Shown: positions 47,134-62,270, numbered from the stretch's first letter. The stretch is 64,000 nt of DNA from Adiantum capillus-veneris (GCA_014529385.2 CM043959.1:49483122-49547121), one strand, 5' to 3'. The notes: generated by a model not told the origin, from the letters alone. A program made the numbers and translations.

Positions 47134-48340
47134 TTTGTGCGAGAATTAAGCTTCAATTTAAATGATTGACGCGGGTGTATAAACAGCTTGGAGGAGAGTC
47201 AAGAGACACAACTAAGTGTGAGGATGTTGCAATCTACACATTATCTTAGGGTTATGGGAACCCTCTCACCATACAACCCTCTTATAATGTTTTCCCAAGC
47301 AACAAAAACAAACACAAAAGCTCTTGAGTCACATACAAGCGAATACTACAAAAGAATCTCAAAATGAAAATGTGTCACCTTAAACCAAACAAGATGAGGT
47401 TGCCAAGCATGAATTGAAAAGACTCAAAAGATTTTTGAATCGTGGTTACACCCAACTTATTGATTCAATTGATGTACAAGAGTACGTACAACTTTTATTG
47501 GAAGTTATGAGTCACTCACTCCCTTGCAATGCTACAACTAGCTCAAAGAAGCTTTCATATACACCATAAGTAATGGTGTATAAAGAGCTCACTCTCTCTT
47601 ACTACAACTAAGATGGTGAATGGTATGTTCAAAGTAGTGACCAATAAGGTAGAGATCATGCCATTTACAAAGGGAAAAGGGCTCTATTTATAGGTGAGGA
47701 GAGCACTTATTAGGATTATCTCCTGATCAACATTTACATAGAAAACCATGTTTATGAAATTTTTTATATATTCTTATGAGAGTGGAGCTCTCTTGTCTCT
47801 TGAGTCACATGAATGTGAGCTCAAGGAGAGAGAATTATTGAGGTTGAAAGAAGAGAGGTTTGAGTGAATAACTGTAACCACTAAAAAGTTAGTGGTACAA
47901 TTTACAATGGGTAGAATGAATTTGATGGTAAAAGGAGATGGTGAATGAAGTAGGATTCCTTTAGATGGTGAAGCCTTGAAGAAGCTTGAACTTACCTTGT
48001 GTAGATCGTTAAGAATGATTTCCAATCTTCTTCTTCTTCTTCTTCTTTTTCTTTTCTTTACACCTTCGTTGCGGATATCGATCACCACTTAAGAAAGTGA
48101 TGATTCGGTGATGAGATTTCTCAATTTTTTAGAGGTTAAGCATGGCCTACATGTTGAATTTTATGTATATAGAGAAGAGGTAAGATAAAATTATGAGTTA
48201 GAGGTAATAGAGAGAGACATAGATAGGGTGTATATACATGTAGAGTTCATATGGGAGCTAATGAGGTGAGAGGGGAGGTTAGTGGTGAAGAGGGTGAAAG
48301 AAACCTCGAAAGTTGCAGGTTTGAGTGAGGGATGGAGAGG

Positions 48341-48389
<49 letters not shown>

Positions 48390-49445
48390 TGTAAAAAGAA
48401 GTGAGAGAAGACTAGGGGTGACTTGTGAGAAAAAGTGAACAGACTGTGGTCCGCCATAAAATTCATATCTCACCGATGGTAGCTCCAAAAACTATACAAA
48501 AAATTGAGGTGATTATTTATCTTGTGGGCTATGTTTTGTCTGCTGGTCACTTCTTCAAATTCTGAGTGAAAATAGGCGCCAAAAATCTCACCAAAAAGCA
48601 TGTTTGTTATGCCTGCAAAAGTCTCCTAGTGGCCCCCTCCTTGTTGACTTTGCACAATGCATCCAAGAGTGAGCCCCTCCATGAGTCATATCATGATACA
48701 AAGCATCCAAGTTATCTTTACACATGCATGGAAGAGGATCATTGGTGAATAAAGAAATATATACATGGTGGGATTAATGTATGGACTATTCATAGATTTT
48801 AGCTTAATGAGCACATGGTGTTAGAATAATGAGTACATAATCTAAAAAAAAGGAACAATTATGGATATAGAAAAAGATATTGGAATCATATGATATGGTC
48901 CCTCTTTTGTATTATTCTGGGTGAAAGAGAAAAAGTATAAAAGTAAATGAAAATTATATAATAAACATGACTAAGGGAGTAGAAACTGATTTTTTTTTCA
49001 CACTGGTGAGGGTGAAAATGTGGGGGTGAATTTTATAAAAGAAAAATATGAGATTAGAGGATATACACATTGGCAAAAAATATACTTATAGTGCAAGAGG
49101 ATGAAAGAAGGCGTACATAGGTTTAATAAAACACACACCTAGGCATAAATATTTAAATAAAATAATTATAATAAAAAATCTCTATATTTAGGCCCTATAT
49201 ACAATGCAATATTTACACACAAAAAAGCCATAATATACTTTTCTTTTTTATTTTATTTATTTGTTTGGTTCAACTAGCCCAATGACTAGCTAATTGAGGG
49301 TTTTTAAGGAGATATGGGAAAAGTCCCCTAACTCACACATGCCTATGTACAGTGAAAGGGTGAGGATAGCCACAGTGTTTGAGTGATTTTGATAGGGTGA
49401 AGTAACTCACCATGGCAATTTCGGATAGCCAAAAAATGGCTATCA
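46870..49445 (-). repeat. 5' LTR (right) of the long-LTR Ty3 element
   Basis: Its distal 1.62 kb (47826-49445) matches the left LTR. If the primer site at 46845-46865 is right, the full LTR is about 2.6 kb and the left copy has lost about 0.95 kb. It contains a CA tract (47103-47128) and a GA tract (48345-48384). No gene is seen inside. Confidence 0.65.
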
Positions 49446-49502
49446 ATATTAGAGTAGTCTACTTAATGGAGAGAGATAATTTTCACACATGAAAGATTAT
49501 AG

Positions 49503-49576
<74 letters not shown>

Positions 49577-50062
49577 ATGAACAAATTATATTAAGCAAAA
49601 ACTCCACAAGTAAATTCCCAAATATGATGAATAAAGACCTAATAAAGTAAACTCCCAAACATCATCAAGTCTCCACCAAATAGAGACCCACCACAATACC
49701 TACCAAAAATACCACACATTAAATTAAGCAAGAATTCATTGTCCAGACAAGATAAGTTGGAGAGCTGATTGATAGGTAAATCCCAAACATTATCAAGTTT
49801 TGAACCAGCTCAATTGAGGCCCACTACAATACATATAGATCTGTGGAAATCATCAATCACATGCCACATTAACTATCGTGCACATCTGAGCCTTATATGC
49901 CCTGAACTTTGCGTCCATTTTTGCCCATTCTCCAACTTGGATTCTTGAGCCTAATATGCCCCTAAACTTTGCATCCATTTTTGTCCATTCTCCAACTTGG
50001 AATCTTGAGCTAATTTTTTATGTCATGTAGACTTGATGATGCTTATGGTTGTGGAGTCTATG
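49446..50062. repeat. (GA)n tract and ~60-bp duplication between elements
   Basis: A 68-bp GA tract lies at 49507-49574. A unit containing CATTTTTGYCCATTCTCCAAC occurs twice at 49895-50010. The rest is anonymous. No gene. Confidence 0.85.
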
Positions 50063-50205
50063 TGTCAGGCCAAGGGCCACCTTGGAGGTCAAGGACCACG
50101 ACCGGCTACTAATGGAGACGAGATCTTAGGGGTAACACCTATAAAGGGAGGTTGGGCAGAGGATCGAGGCTAGGTCATCCCAAGGTTTCACATTGGTATT
50201 AGAGC
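50063..50205 (+). repeat. 5' LTR of copy A with primer binding site
   Basis: The LTR (50063-50192) begins TGTCAGGCCAAGGG and ends TTTCACA, with TATAAAG at 50140-50146. The primer site TGGTATTAGAGC (50194-50205) differs by one base from the initiator-Met site of the chromovirus. CTATAAAGGGAGGTTGGG is nearly shared with the chromovirus LTR. Confidence 0.88.
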
Positions 50206-50257
50206 TCACGGGAGGGAGGGGCTATGGAGGAAGGGGGAACTTTGCATGCCTTTGCAT

Positions 50258-51619
<1,362 letters not shown>

Positions 51620-51624
51620 CTATA

Positions 51625-51882
51625 TGTTAGGTAAAGGCGGTGTGCCTCACCGTGCTTTGCCCGTGTCCGTTGGCCAGTGTCCGGCTGCCCACATTTATTT
51701 CCTTATTCTTTGTATGTCTTATTCTTTGTACATACAAAGAATAAGGAGCTCTCACTCACATTCTCACATGGTTCTCACACAGTGAGATTCGGGAGCTCCA
51801 CCCACATCCTGTGTCGTTCTCTCCCTCTCCCTCTCTCCCCGTCGCACTCTCTGCGCACGCACACTGCATTCGCGCACTCACA
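51625..51882 (+). repeat. 5' LTR of the copia element
   Basis: It contains a near-perfect hairpin at 51718-51745: CTTATTCTTTGTA, two bases, TACAAAGAATAAG. In a transcript this could act as a terminator- or polyadenylation-like stem. The 3' LTR keeps the hairpin with one mismatch. Confidence 0.95.
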
Positions 51883-51897
51883 ATTGGTATCAGAGCC

Positions 51898-53090
51898 ATG
51901 ATGATCGCGGAGAGTACGACGGCTTCGAGAGCTTCGAGGCGATAGCTGGCTCGTTCTCGATGGTGAAGAGATTAAGAAAGCTTAGAAGCTTTGTAAGAAT
52001 GCAATGGGAGCTTGTGAGCTTAGTTGAGAGTGATGTATGCTCTTGTGGAAGCTCATAAAGGAGTGTGGAAGATTGTGTGTAAGTGAAGGTGCTGCCCTAA
52101 AACTATGTGTGCAGCAGCACTGTTTTCAGGTTCGTTTTTCTACTTGAAGAATGCACATATGAGAATTCTATTCATTGCGCCCATCCGTTTCGACGTGGTC
52201 TACAACTTTGCAGAAGAAATGTTTTGTAAATTCCTCACCGTTTTGTTGATATTCAGCTCAAACTGACTGTATACAAAAATTGCAGGTTTTTTGTTTTGGC
52301 ATAGTGTGCGAGTTTGATGAACTTTTGGAAGCACGGTAGGTGCTCGAAGTTAGGTGCATAAATTATGAGCTGAAGATGCAATTCCAGCTTGTATAGAGCT
52401 TGTGGTTTGAGGGTTTTTTTTGGTAGATTTGGGCAACGAAGTACGGAGGCGTTTACACACCACCGAAGCGGTCTCTTGAGAGACGCAGTTTTTTGGAGCA
52501 CACAGGTGGAGCTTCTTTCACTGATTTTCACAGGATACTTTGGCAGTGATTTTGTGCTTGGATTCATGGTCTTTGCGGATGGTTTGCATATGGTTATGGC
52601 GCATGGTTGATGCCCATTATACATGCATTTTGGCGAGCACTTTCAAGTGCCGGTGAGCTCTCTTAAGAGCATTGTTTTCGCATTGATCAAGTTTTCGGAT
52701 TGCAACTCTTTTGACGCTTGCTTATGCGCAGTCACTCCATTGATGTACGTTGAGTGCGGATTGCCATTGTATGTGAAAATGTGGAGCCATTTTGTCATTT
52801 CTACTCATTGGCATTGAGTAGTGTTATGGTTTATGGTAGAGATTGTACTTGAGTTTTTGCTCAGTTTTCAAGGGAAACTTTGCCGGATTTTTTCCAGATT
52901 CTCGCCTTAGTTTGTGATCGAGTGTTTACTCTCACTTTGACAGGTTTTGTCAGTTTGGACACAGTTTTGTGTTTTTGTATCCACTCTTGCAAGAGTGAGG
53001 AGTTGTGTGTCCTTCTTTGCTTGAGACAGTGGTTTGCTCTCGGGTGGGAGAGTCTTGTGATCTCGAGCATTGTTTGCCATAGTTTTGGCA
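51898..53090 (+). other. Copia leader and decayed gag region
   Basis: After the primer site no gag start is obvious; the frames are short and carry stops. TTTTGG-rich sequence is typical of old, methylated copies. The first recognisable protein is the zinc knuckle at 53141. Confidence 0.5.
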
Positions 53091-54339
53091 TGGAGACGCT
53101 TCAGGTTAGAGGCGGTTCTCGTTCACAATCGCGACTGACATGTTGGCACTGCGGCCATGATGGGCATATTAGGCGTCGTTGCTTCAGGCGTATGAGGCAA
53201 CGGAAGAGGCAGCTGCACGGTGCTACTATGAGGACAGATGCTAGAGAGTATGCATGTGATGGGCATGTCACTTTTGAGTCTAGCTTGCCTTCAGACTACT
53301 TTGTGTCTTAGGATAGCACATTGTCTATGCGTTTTCTACTAGACGAGCATGCAGTTTTTCACGTTACACCACCTCGTGATTTTTTTTGCTCTTTCTCTAG
53401 TGGGAGACTTGGTTGTGTGCAGTTTGTTGATGGTTCAACATATGACATAGAGGGCGCTGGAGATGTATGCATGTCCTTGCCTAGCGGTGCATTGCTTACG
53501 CTACGAGATATACGTTATGTACTAGTACTCAGTCAGAGTCTCATTTCAGTACGTCAGTTATTGCACAGTAGTGGACATTGTGTACTGCTTGGAGAGCGGT
53601 CATTTTAGATACATAGGGGATCACTGGTGATAGCCAGAGGTGCTAGGAGTGGTTTGGTATACCCTTTGCATATTTCTGACACACGAGGCAGTGTAGTCTC
53701 TGTGTATTTGCAGCCATGTTTGGAGCGAGAGACGAGACGTGTCTCTTTTGCGAATGTGCTGCATGGAAGCACGTTGTGCATTTGTCTTGTGGTGACATTC
53801 ACACAGACACTGGTATCTCTGGGATTGCACAGCCTTGTCAGTCATCACTTGAGCCAGAGACCGATGCATTGTTCTATGATGCGTCTGATACGTTTGAGGG
53901 CGATAGTTTCCTTTAGACAGCTGTGTGTGATTGCAGTGGTGCTGATTTTTGGGTTTCGCAGTCATTCTCAGCGGACATGCCTTAGCCAGATGATGCTGAC
54001 ATGGTGATGCATAGTCAGGTAGTTCTTGACGAGGATGCATATGGCACTAAGGTTGCTGACACGGATAGGTTAGCACACATAGTGCATGTTTCGTCGGCTT
54101 TTGGGTCTCTCATGTCTAACCTTTTGGTCTCGAGACCTGATCTTGCTTATGCGGTTGGTGCATTTGCAGTGGGAGTTGTCAGTCGTGCGATGACTGACAT
54201 TGGCATTGTGCATTGTGGAGCCATGCAAGTCATCACTCGATACCTACATCATGAGTGTCATCGTAGCTCTAGCCCTAGTGGTATGCATGTTGCATTTACA
54301 CTAGAGCATGTTTGGAGTAAGCCAGTGGGCATAGGTTGA
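53091..54339 (+). pseudogene. Copia gag-pol remnant: zinc knuckle, protease, pre-integrase, RT end
   Basis: CWHCGHDGHIRRRC (53141-53182) is a perfect CCHC knuckle. The frame 53321-53608 then gives LLDEHAVFHVTPPRDFF, the copia protease region with the catalytic DSGA changed to DEHA, followed by DGSTYDIEGAGDV and LISVRQLLHSSGH. The pre-integrase segment IARGARSGLVYPLHISD follows at 53627. From about 53900 on, RT C-terminal words appear: SSAFGSLMSNLLVSRPDLAYAVG appears in part, with an insertion before VVSRAMTDIG and ITRYLHH (54001-54339). Integrase core and most of RT are deleted between. Non-functional; the protease active site is also lost. Confidence 0.88.
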
Positions 54340-54424
54340 GAGTCGTCTTCTCTCATCTCTTGTATATACTAGCTGTAGGCTAGTCTTCTCGCCACTTATC
54401 GGCACACAGCCTTTAGTGGGAGAA

Positions 54425-54666
54425 TGTTAGGTAAAGGCGGTGTGCCTCACCATGCTTTACCCGTGTCCGTCGGCCAGTGTCCGGGTGCTCACATTTATTT
54501 CCTTATTCTTTATACATACAAAGAATAAGGAGCTCTCACTCACATTCTCACATGGTGCTCACACAATGAGATTTGGGAGCTCCACCCACATCTTGTGTCG
54601 TTCTCTCTCTCTCCCTCTCTCCCCGTCACACTCTCTGCGCACGCACACTGCATTAGCGCACTCACA
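54425..54666 (+). repeat. 3' LTR of the copia element
   Basis: 242 bp, preceded by AGTGGGAGAA. It ends ACTCACA directly before the CTATA target copy. Confidence 0.95.
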
Positions 54667-54671
54667 CTATA

Positions 54672-55733
54672 TATCCACATGATAACAAATCAAGCCAAGC
54701 AAGTACGAGGTACATCTTTTGCAAGTATTTTTTTGTCTTTCAATAGTGTACACTTCGACAAGGTCGATTATCTGTGAATGCTCGACAAGGTCGACTTTCT
54801 TTTGCTATGGCATATGTCTGCGAGCAAAAGTATCTGTAGCTATGAGCAATGGAAGCATCCAAAGTGGGGCTACTACAATGTATCATGCAAAGCGGAGACT
54901 TCTCTCGTTTGGACTATGCTATGAGCATATGAATTTGGGGAAACATGCCAAGATTTTTGCCAATTTTCTCCTCATGCGAGGGTGTAAATGATACATACGC
55001 TACCTCCCTCAAGCAGTGCCACACGTGAGCACAAGGTTAGTAAATTTCGCGTTATGTTTTTTTTTGTCTATGTTTTCTTTTCATTTTGGAAAAGATCTCT
55101 CTATTGTGCAAAGCAACGTGCTTGGGCAGACTCCATAAGAAGCCACGTTACAAAGCAAAGTGCTTTGTCTGTCTTCATGTGACGTACAGCTTCTCCTATG
55201 TGCCAAGGTATCGTCGATTGATTTGAGATCAATGATAATGGCACACATCTTTGGCATTATATGGATATAAGTTCATAGTACGTAATGGCGCACTGTGATG
55301 TATCCATGCCAGTGTAAGCGTGCACGGCATGTATATCAACGGCTCACATGGTTGAGACTATCATTCAAGCCACAGGCTTATTATTCTATTTTTTGCTATG
55401 TATGCACGACATACTAGTTTGCTTGACGTATGACACTCCATCATTGTATACGCTTCCGCTATAACATTAAATACTCTATCAAGGAAAAGGTAAGTAACTG
55501 ATATCTTAAAACATTTTTTATGTTATTCACAGGAAAAGTGCTGTCTTTCAAGTTATCCTTGTACAGTCACGCTCCCATACAAGGTCAGTGGGTCAAGATG
55601 TGACTTATGGTACCTCTCTCTACGAGAGTGTGGTACAAGTACATAGTTGTACGCTTATAGGATAAGCTAAGACACAAACATGGTCTGCAAGGGACATACC
55701 ACACATTTGAATACGGGGTTTTCCTCAGCCCAG

Positions 55734-55782
<49 letters not shown>

Positions 55783-56268
55783 TTCTATGCGGAAAAGGTG
55801 AAACTAGGCATGATTTTATTGAAATATTTCTATGATAATACGGTAACAGGAAGGGCTACAAGCCAACAAGAAGGGCTAAGAGCCATCTATTGCCACCTAT
55901 TTTGAAATGGCTAAGAGCCATGGGTTTGTAATCCATTAGTGATTGCTTTCAAGATCGAATAATTCTATTCAGTTGAGTACCCCTCAATTCTAATGGACAA
56001 GCAAGAGTCTTGCCATTAACAATTTTTTGGGTGTTATTATGGCACTACACACTGAGTGTGAAAATCAAGTTGAGTTTTTGAACGTCTTAAACTCGTAGGG
56101 GCTTATCTCTACCAAGGTGTATAGATGAAGCCTACCTTTCAAACAGCACGGCTGTTCATAAAAACCCAAGATTATGGATTTTTGGATCCGGATAAGATCT
56201 ACTTGTGATTATGATTCCAACTTCAGTGGATCTTTTATTTTATCAATAGTACTACGGGTGTCTATATG
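54672..56268 (+). other. Copy A internal region, right part
   Basis: No gene is recognised. It includes a (CT)n tract at 55739-55778. Its order of landmarks (GACAAGGTCGACTTTC, then CTCAGCCCAG plus CT tract, then ACAGCACGGCTGTTCATAA) parallels the minus strand of copy B. Confidence 0.7.
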
Positions 56269-56412
56269 TGTAAGAACAGAGGGGACTGGATCATGGTCAT
56301 CACCACCTAGCCATGCCCTATATAGACCCTTGACCTGCTAAATATAGGGACCCCCTTGACTGCATGTCCGTCCTGGCCCTTGGCCGTGCCTGGTCCTACC
56401 CTTGGCGTGACA
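56269..56412 (-). repeat. 3' LTR of copy B
   Basis: 144 bp, reading TGTCACGCCAAGGG on the minus strand. A ~22-bp insertion or duplication (GGCCGTGCCTGGTCC region) is absent from the other LTR. Confidence 0.85.
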
Positions 56413-59400
56413 TTACTCCCCCTTGGAGAAGCGTTTTCGTCCTTAAAAACAAGAGTGATGATACACTATTGTTTTCTATAGTGGCATCCTTCATGGATCC
56501 AGCTGTTTGGTTGACTGAAAAACGATTCAGCAGGAGGTTTAATGAAACCAAGAGTAACATCTTGATTTTTCACATTGCTGTCCATTTGCAACCATCTTGT
56601 GTTACCGATTCCTATCCAATCATAGTGTGTAGACTCCATTTAGAACACACATGAGTATGCAAAACGAGTTATCACACAAAGATGTACCCTAAAGAGTATC
56701 TCTTTTCACTTTCCATGAAAGTAACTTGCTAGCATAACTCATCGGCCAAGTTTAAGTCTTTGACTTGTTTTCCAATTTCAGTAGTAAACAACCCCACCAT
56801 AAGTAGTGTTCAAGGTTGAGAACTTGATTTATACATGAAGAGACTATACCTAGTCGCAAACATGCTTTAACTTATGGTAAGCAAACTCCAAGTAGAGCAA
56901 TAAATGCTTACTAATTGGATCCTTGGTGCTAACGTACGCACTTTGCATATCCTTCAGCACAAGATTACACTTTGTAATCTGCCTATCCCCTTGGATAACT
57001 GACAGTACTAAGGTGTTTTCCCCACGATTTACACAGAGTCTTCCTTGATGACCCGTAAACGGGGATCACAATATCATGCAACATTGCTGAGCAAACAACA
57101 ATGTCCTGATGAATAACCATCTTGGTTAACATGAAAAATCCACAAGCACCCAAACCAAGCCATGACCTCTATTGGTGATTGGTAGATCCAAAAGTAAGCT
57201 CAGAGAGATACTGCACATAGAGTGCAAAATCCTTCATAAGCAACGGATGTGATGAATATGCATGCTTCTCCAAATGAGCCTTTGCTAAACACAGGGATTA
57301 TAACACCTAGTGTGCATGCATTTAGCAAAAAACAGATTTAAACATGTATATCCATGATTAGCTTTGCCAATACTTATGGTGAATGTGATGCTCGTAGCAC
57401 ACATTAAAGAGGAATGTAAATAGTTCAAAAAAGAAACTAAATACTGTCCGCTACAATCATTTGCAAGCCTTGCTAAAACGTTTGAACCATAATAGAAGGT
57501 GAAACATTAATCACTTCTAAGGACAAACAATGAAACTTTTTCATTAACAACTTAGAGCCTTGCTATATATATATAAACAACCATCTGTAATGTTGTTTAG
57601 CATTACTTGTACCTGAACAAGTCATTCTAAGTATCCGACAATTTTTGGCTACTGAAATTGCTCCTGATACGTCGTGCTGAAAATGGTCTAGAAAACAGAT
57701 TTAACCAGCACCTAGGGACTTTGTCGTGACACGTACTTGAAATAATGGGTGCCACTGTCAATCAAGAAACTCATATTCTCCACATGTAGAATATGTCTCA
57801 TGTAAGGATGTTTAAACAAGAACATTCTTCAAGTACAAGATGTACTTATGTGTGGAGGTAACTCTAAACACTCTGTGACAAGAGTGGGAGGGACCCTCAT
57901 TCATTGCTCCGCACTGGCTAAACCGAACTCTTTGAGTCCCTAGACCATGTTGTATCCCATGTGACAACATGTGCCAAATCGAATCCGACAAGTGGGTTCA
58001 TAACAACATAATGTACATTGGACACTACGGCCCAAAATACTTGTTTCGATATGCACTTGGCATGGCCCTGGGGATTGAACTGAAAGTTCAATTACCCGTA
58101 TTCAAATGCACAGGAGCACGTCTCCCACCTGTGAAAAAACCAAGCAACATTGCACTGGAAACCCTAGGTGTTGCCTTCACAATCCAAACCCATTGGGTAG
58201 AATCTATGTAGTCAAACCCCTTGGTAAGACCCTTTGTAGAAACTGCTCAACTAGCAGGTAACGGTAACCAACATAGTTAACCGTTGCGATACTCAATGCC
58301 TATGGGGTGATTTAGTAAGCACCCGCGGGGTCTTACCCCAAAACAATGTGTCCATAGACACTCGTAGTGCTATAGAGAGAGCAGGAGATCCACACAAGTG
58401 TAAAGCATAGCTCTTATGGACAGCCATGCTGTCGCAAAGGTTTGTTGCATCTAAATTTCGTGGTAGAGATCAGCTGAGTTGAGTTTATGGTTATCAAAAA
58501 CTCAACTCGAGTGTCGCACTGAAAACATGTCGTGCAAAAATGACACGCTAAACATTCGTAATGACAAGAATCTTGCTTGTCCATCAACGTCGTTGTGTAC
58601 TCCACTAGGTAGATCTGTTCGATCTTAAGAACAATAACCCAAGGAATGCCAATAGTTGGGTCGTACCCGAGATCTGACAATGACTCTTAGCCAGCGTGTG
58701 TGGCTCATAGCCCTTATGGCAATTAGTGTTCAATCGACAAAATGATGAAGACTAATGTAGAGGACATCTTGCCCACTTTCTAGCTGAGAGTTAGAGCACC
58801 TTGGCTCATGCTTACTCGCGAGCAAAACATGTATCAAAAGATTCTTAAAAAGTTTTCTTTATTCTTTGAGAGAAATAAGAAAGAGAGAGAGAGAGAGAGA
58901 GAATCCTGGGCTGAGGAACTTTCCTTAAATGACGACTTTGTATATGTTGTGCCCATGCTTGTGTGCATGCGTAACGTGCAACTTATCATATAAGCGTGCC
59001 ACAATTTTCTGCTATGACTCTCTCATCGAGAGAGGTAACAAAAAAACACAAACAAGTCATAGATTGACCCACCTACCATGTATGTGGTTGTGACGACACT
59101 AGTGTGATCTAATGATAGGACTTTGTCGTTGAATTAAGTCCTTGATTTAGGTGCTTTTTAGTGTTGTGCTGCGTTGACAGCAACCAAACTTATGTGAAAC
59201 AATCTAGAACTTATCTTGTCCTTGACAAAGTATCTGGTGTTGTAGCGGAAGCGTGTTTCAGGAGGAGGTAGAATTGAATCCACCTAGCTAGCATGCCATG
59301 CATACATAAACTTAAGCCCTTGGCAAAAGTGATGGCCTCACAGAATCCCTCCACAATTTAAACTGGTAGGGATTCTGTGAGCCGAGATTCCCTATTTTTC

Positions 59401-60090
59401 CAGTTTCCTGAACTTGTGTGCCAATGCCCTTGATGCCAAGTCATTGGGCACCTGGCACAAGGAAGAAGTCTTGCTTCATGTAAAATTTCAAAGCACATTG
59501 CTTTGCACAAAAGCAATAGTTTCCAATCAAAGATGTAAACATGGAAAAATAAACAAAACTGAACATGGTCTAACTTGGTCATCCTGCTGTAACCAATTGT
59601 CTTGAAATGTCAAGGAAAAGCTCGCTCAAATGTAGTTCATAGCCATATCTGTTGTGCAAGAGAGAATTGCCGTGTATATCATATACACCTTCTTTGCATG
59701 TAATGAAATAACCTGCAAGCATATCGTCATATCCTTCCCAAGTTTGTATGCTCATAGCATATGCCAAATGTGGGGAGTCTCAATGCAAGATGCATAAATT
59801 GAAGCCTTGCTTCATATAATTACTTATGGAGTTCCTGAGAGCTCATAACTAATGGATATTCATGCTAACAGATGTATGTCATATCAAAAGAAAGTCGACC
59901 TTGTTGATCATTCACAAACAATAGACCTTGTCTACTTGTAGATCTCATTAAGTACTCATGTCGATGAATCTTGTCGCCGATTTCAAGAAACGGTGACAAT
60001 TAATCGGCCATGCCAATCATGTGTGCCGCTGTCGGTTGCCCTAGTCATGGGAAAAAGAGTCGGCCATGCCAAACAATTGTGTACCATTCA
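56413..60090 (-). other. Copy B internal region, no gene recognised
   Basis: I searched both strands by eye for zinc knuckle, protease, RT and integrase motifs and found none. It contains a short GA tract (58880-58901) that marks alignment with copy A. Confidence 0.55.
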
Positions 60091-60223
60091 TCAAGTCGAG
60101 GTACAAGCCGTGCTGGTCTTCATGAGGTCCGTGTAGTCTTGCCTGATCAAGTCGAGGTACAAGCCGTGCTGATCTTCATGAGTTCCGTGTAGTCTTGCCT
60201 GGCCCTTGGCCTGACATTACTCC
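60091..60223 (-). repeat. 56-bp tandem duplication joined to an orphan LTR/purine-tract junction
   Basis: TCAAGTCGAGGTACAAGCCG starts at 60091 and again at 60147. Directly after comes GGCCCTTGGCCTGACA then TTACTCC (60201-60223), which on the minus strand is GGAGTAA followed by TGTCAGGCCAAGGGCC, the start of an A/B-type LTR. Only about 16 bp of that LTR remain. Confidence 0.82.
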
Positions 60224-61417
<1,194 letters not shown>

Positions 61418-61537
61418 TGTAAGAACAAAAGGGACTGGATCATGCTCATCACCACCCAGCCATGCCCTATATAGACCCTCGGCCTACTAATATAGGGACC
61501 CCCTTGACTGCATGTCCATCCTGGCCCTTGGCACACA
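61418..61537 (-). repeat. 5' LTR of copy B
   Basis: 120 bp, TG...CA, next to the primer site complement GCTCTGATACCA at 61405-61416. Confidence 0.83.
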
Positions 61538-62194
61538 ATCCATTAACGAATTTGACCAACTCGCACATGCACATATGAACACAAACAAGCGCATGAGGGG
61601 AGATTTATTTGCAAGATAATGTTATTGTGATGCACATGTGGTATCCATTGCAACAAGAATCGATCCAATGCTTCCATGGCGGCCTGCATCTTTGCCTGTT
61701 TGGAAAGGGAAGTAGGATTGTGTGATGAGCTAGCTAGTAGAAGCTAAGACCAATGCTACGAGGGAAGTTTTACCTCTGCTATGGATAGAGAAGTAGCCAT
61801 GGCTGTCAATTCTTAAAGCTGTTGATGAAGTTCAAGATGGTTCAAACAAATGCATAGGGCAGGAAGTCTAAGGCACTTCGTGCATTCACACCAGGTGGCC
61901 ATTCTATCATCTTGTTATTTTTTGGGACCAAAAAAGTATTCCATTTTTGTCACCTTAACCACAAAACAATCATGCTTGGTTGTCCTTTTCATGGTATTGT
62001 ATAGTAGTATTGAAATTTATGCCATGTAAAATCATAACTAACCGTACTGTGTGCATTGTCTAATCCCAGCTTGCATAAAAAGTTTAACTTTTTATTTGCA
62101 ACAATAGGTTACTTATATAGTTTATAACCTTCAAAATTTTCATTGACAGGGCAATATTAAAGATTATGCTCCTCCTCTTCCCAGAGAGCCAGAG

Positions 62195-62270
<76 letters not shown>

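Larger units (their letters stand above)
34987..49445 (-). mobile_element. Degenerate Ty3/gypsy element with long LTRs, split by a nested chromovirus
   Basis: A ~1.63-kb segment at 34987-36635 is repeated directly at about 47826-49445. Both copies end ...GGCTATCA on the right, so minus-strand LTRs begin TGATAGCC. Inside, in minus order, lie gag, CCHC zinc knuckle, protease, pre-RT region, RNase H end and integrase. A purine tract, visible as C-rich sequence at 36636-36662 (ending AGGGGCTAA on the minus strand), abuts the left (3') LTR, as required. A probable primer site lies at 46845-46865. No target duplication was found, since the outer side of the left LTR is missing. The integrase has no chromodomain-like tail, suggesting a non-chromovirus lineage. 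The 5846-bp element at 40072-45917 sits in its gag gene. Confidence 0.85.
51625..54666 (+). mobile_element. Internally deleted Ty1/copia element, 3042 bp, target duplication CTATA
   Basis: LTRs 51625-51882 (258 bp) and 54425-54666 (242 bp) begin TGTTAGG and end ACTCACA. CTATA flanks both sides (51620-51624, 54667-54671). The primer site TGGTATCAGAGCC starts at 51885 and the purine tract AGTGGGAGAA precedes the right LTR. The inside retains the gag end, protease and pre-integrase piece, and the RT end, but lacks most of integrase and RT. The LTRs differ mainly by a 16-bp duplication in the left copy. Confidence 0.96.
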
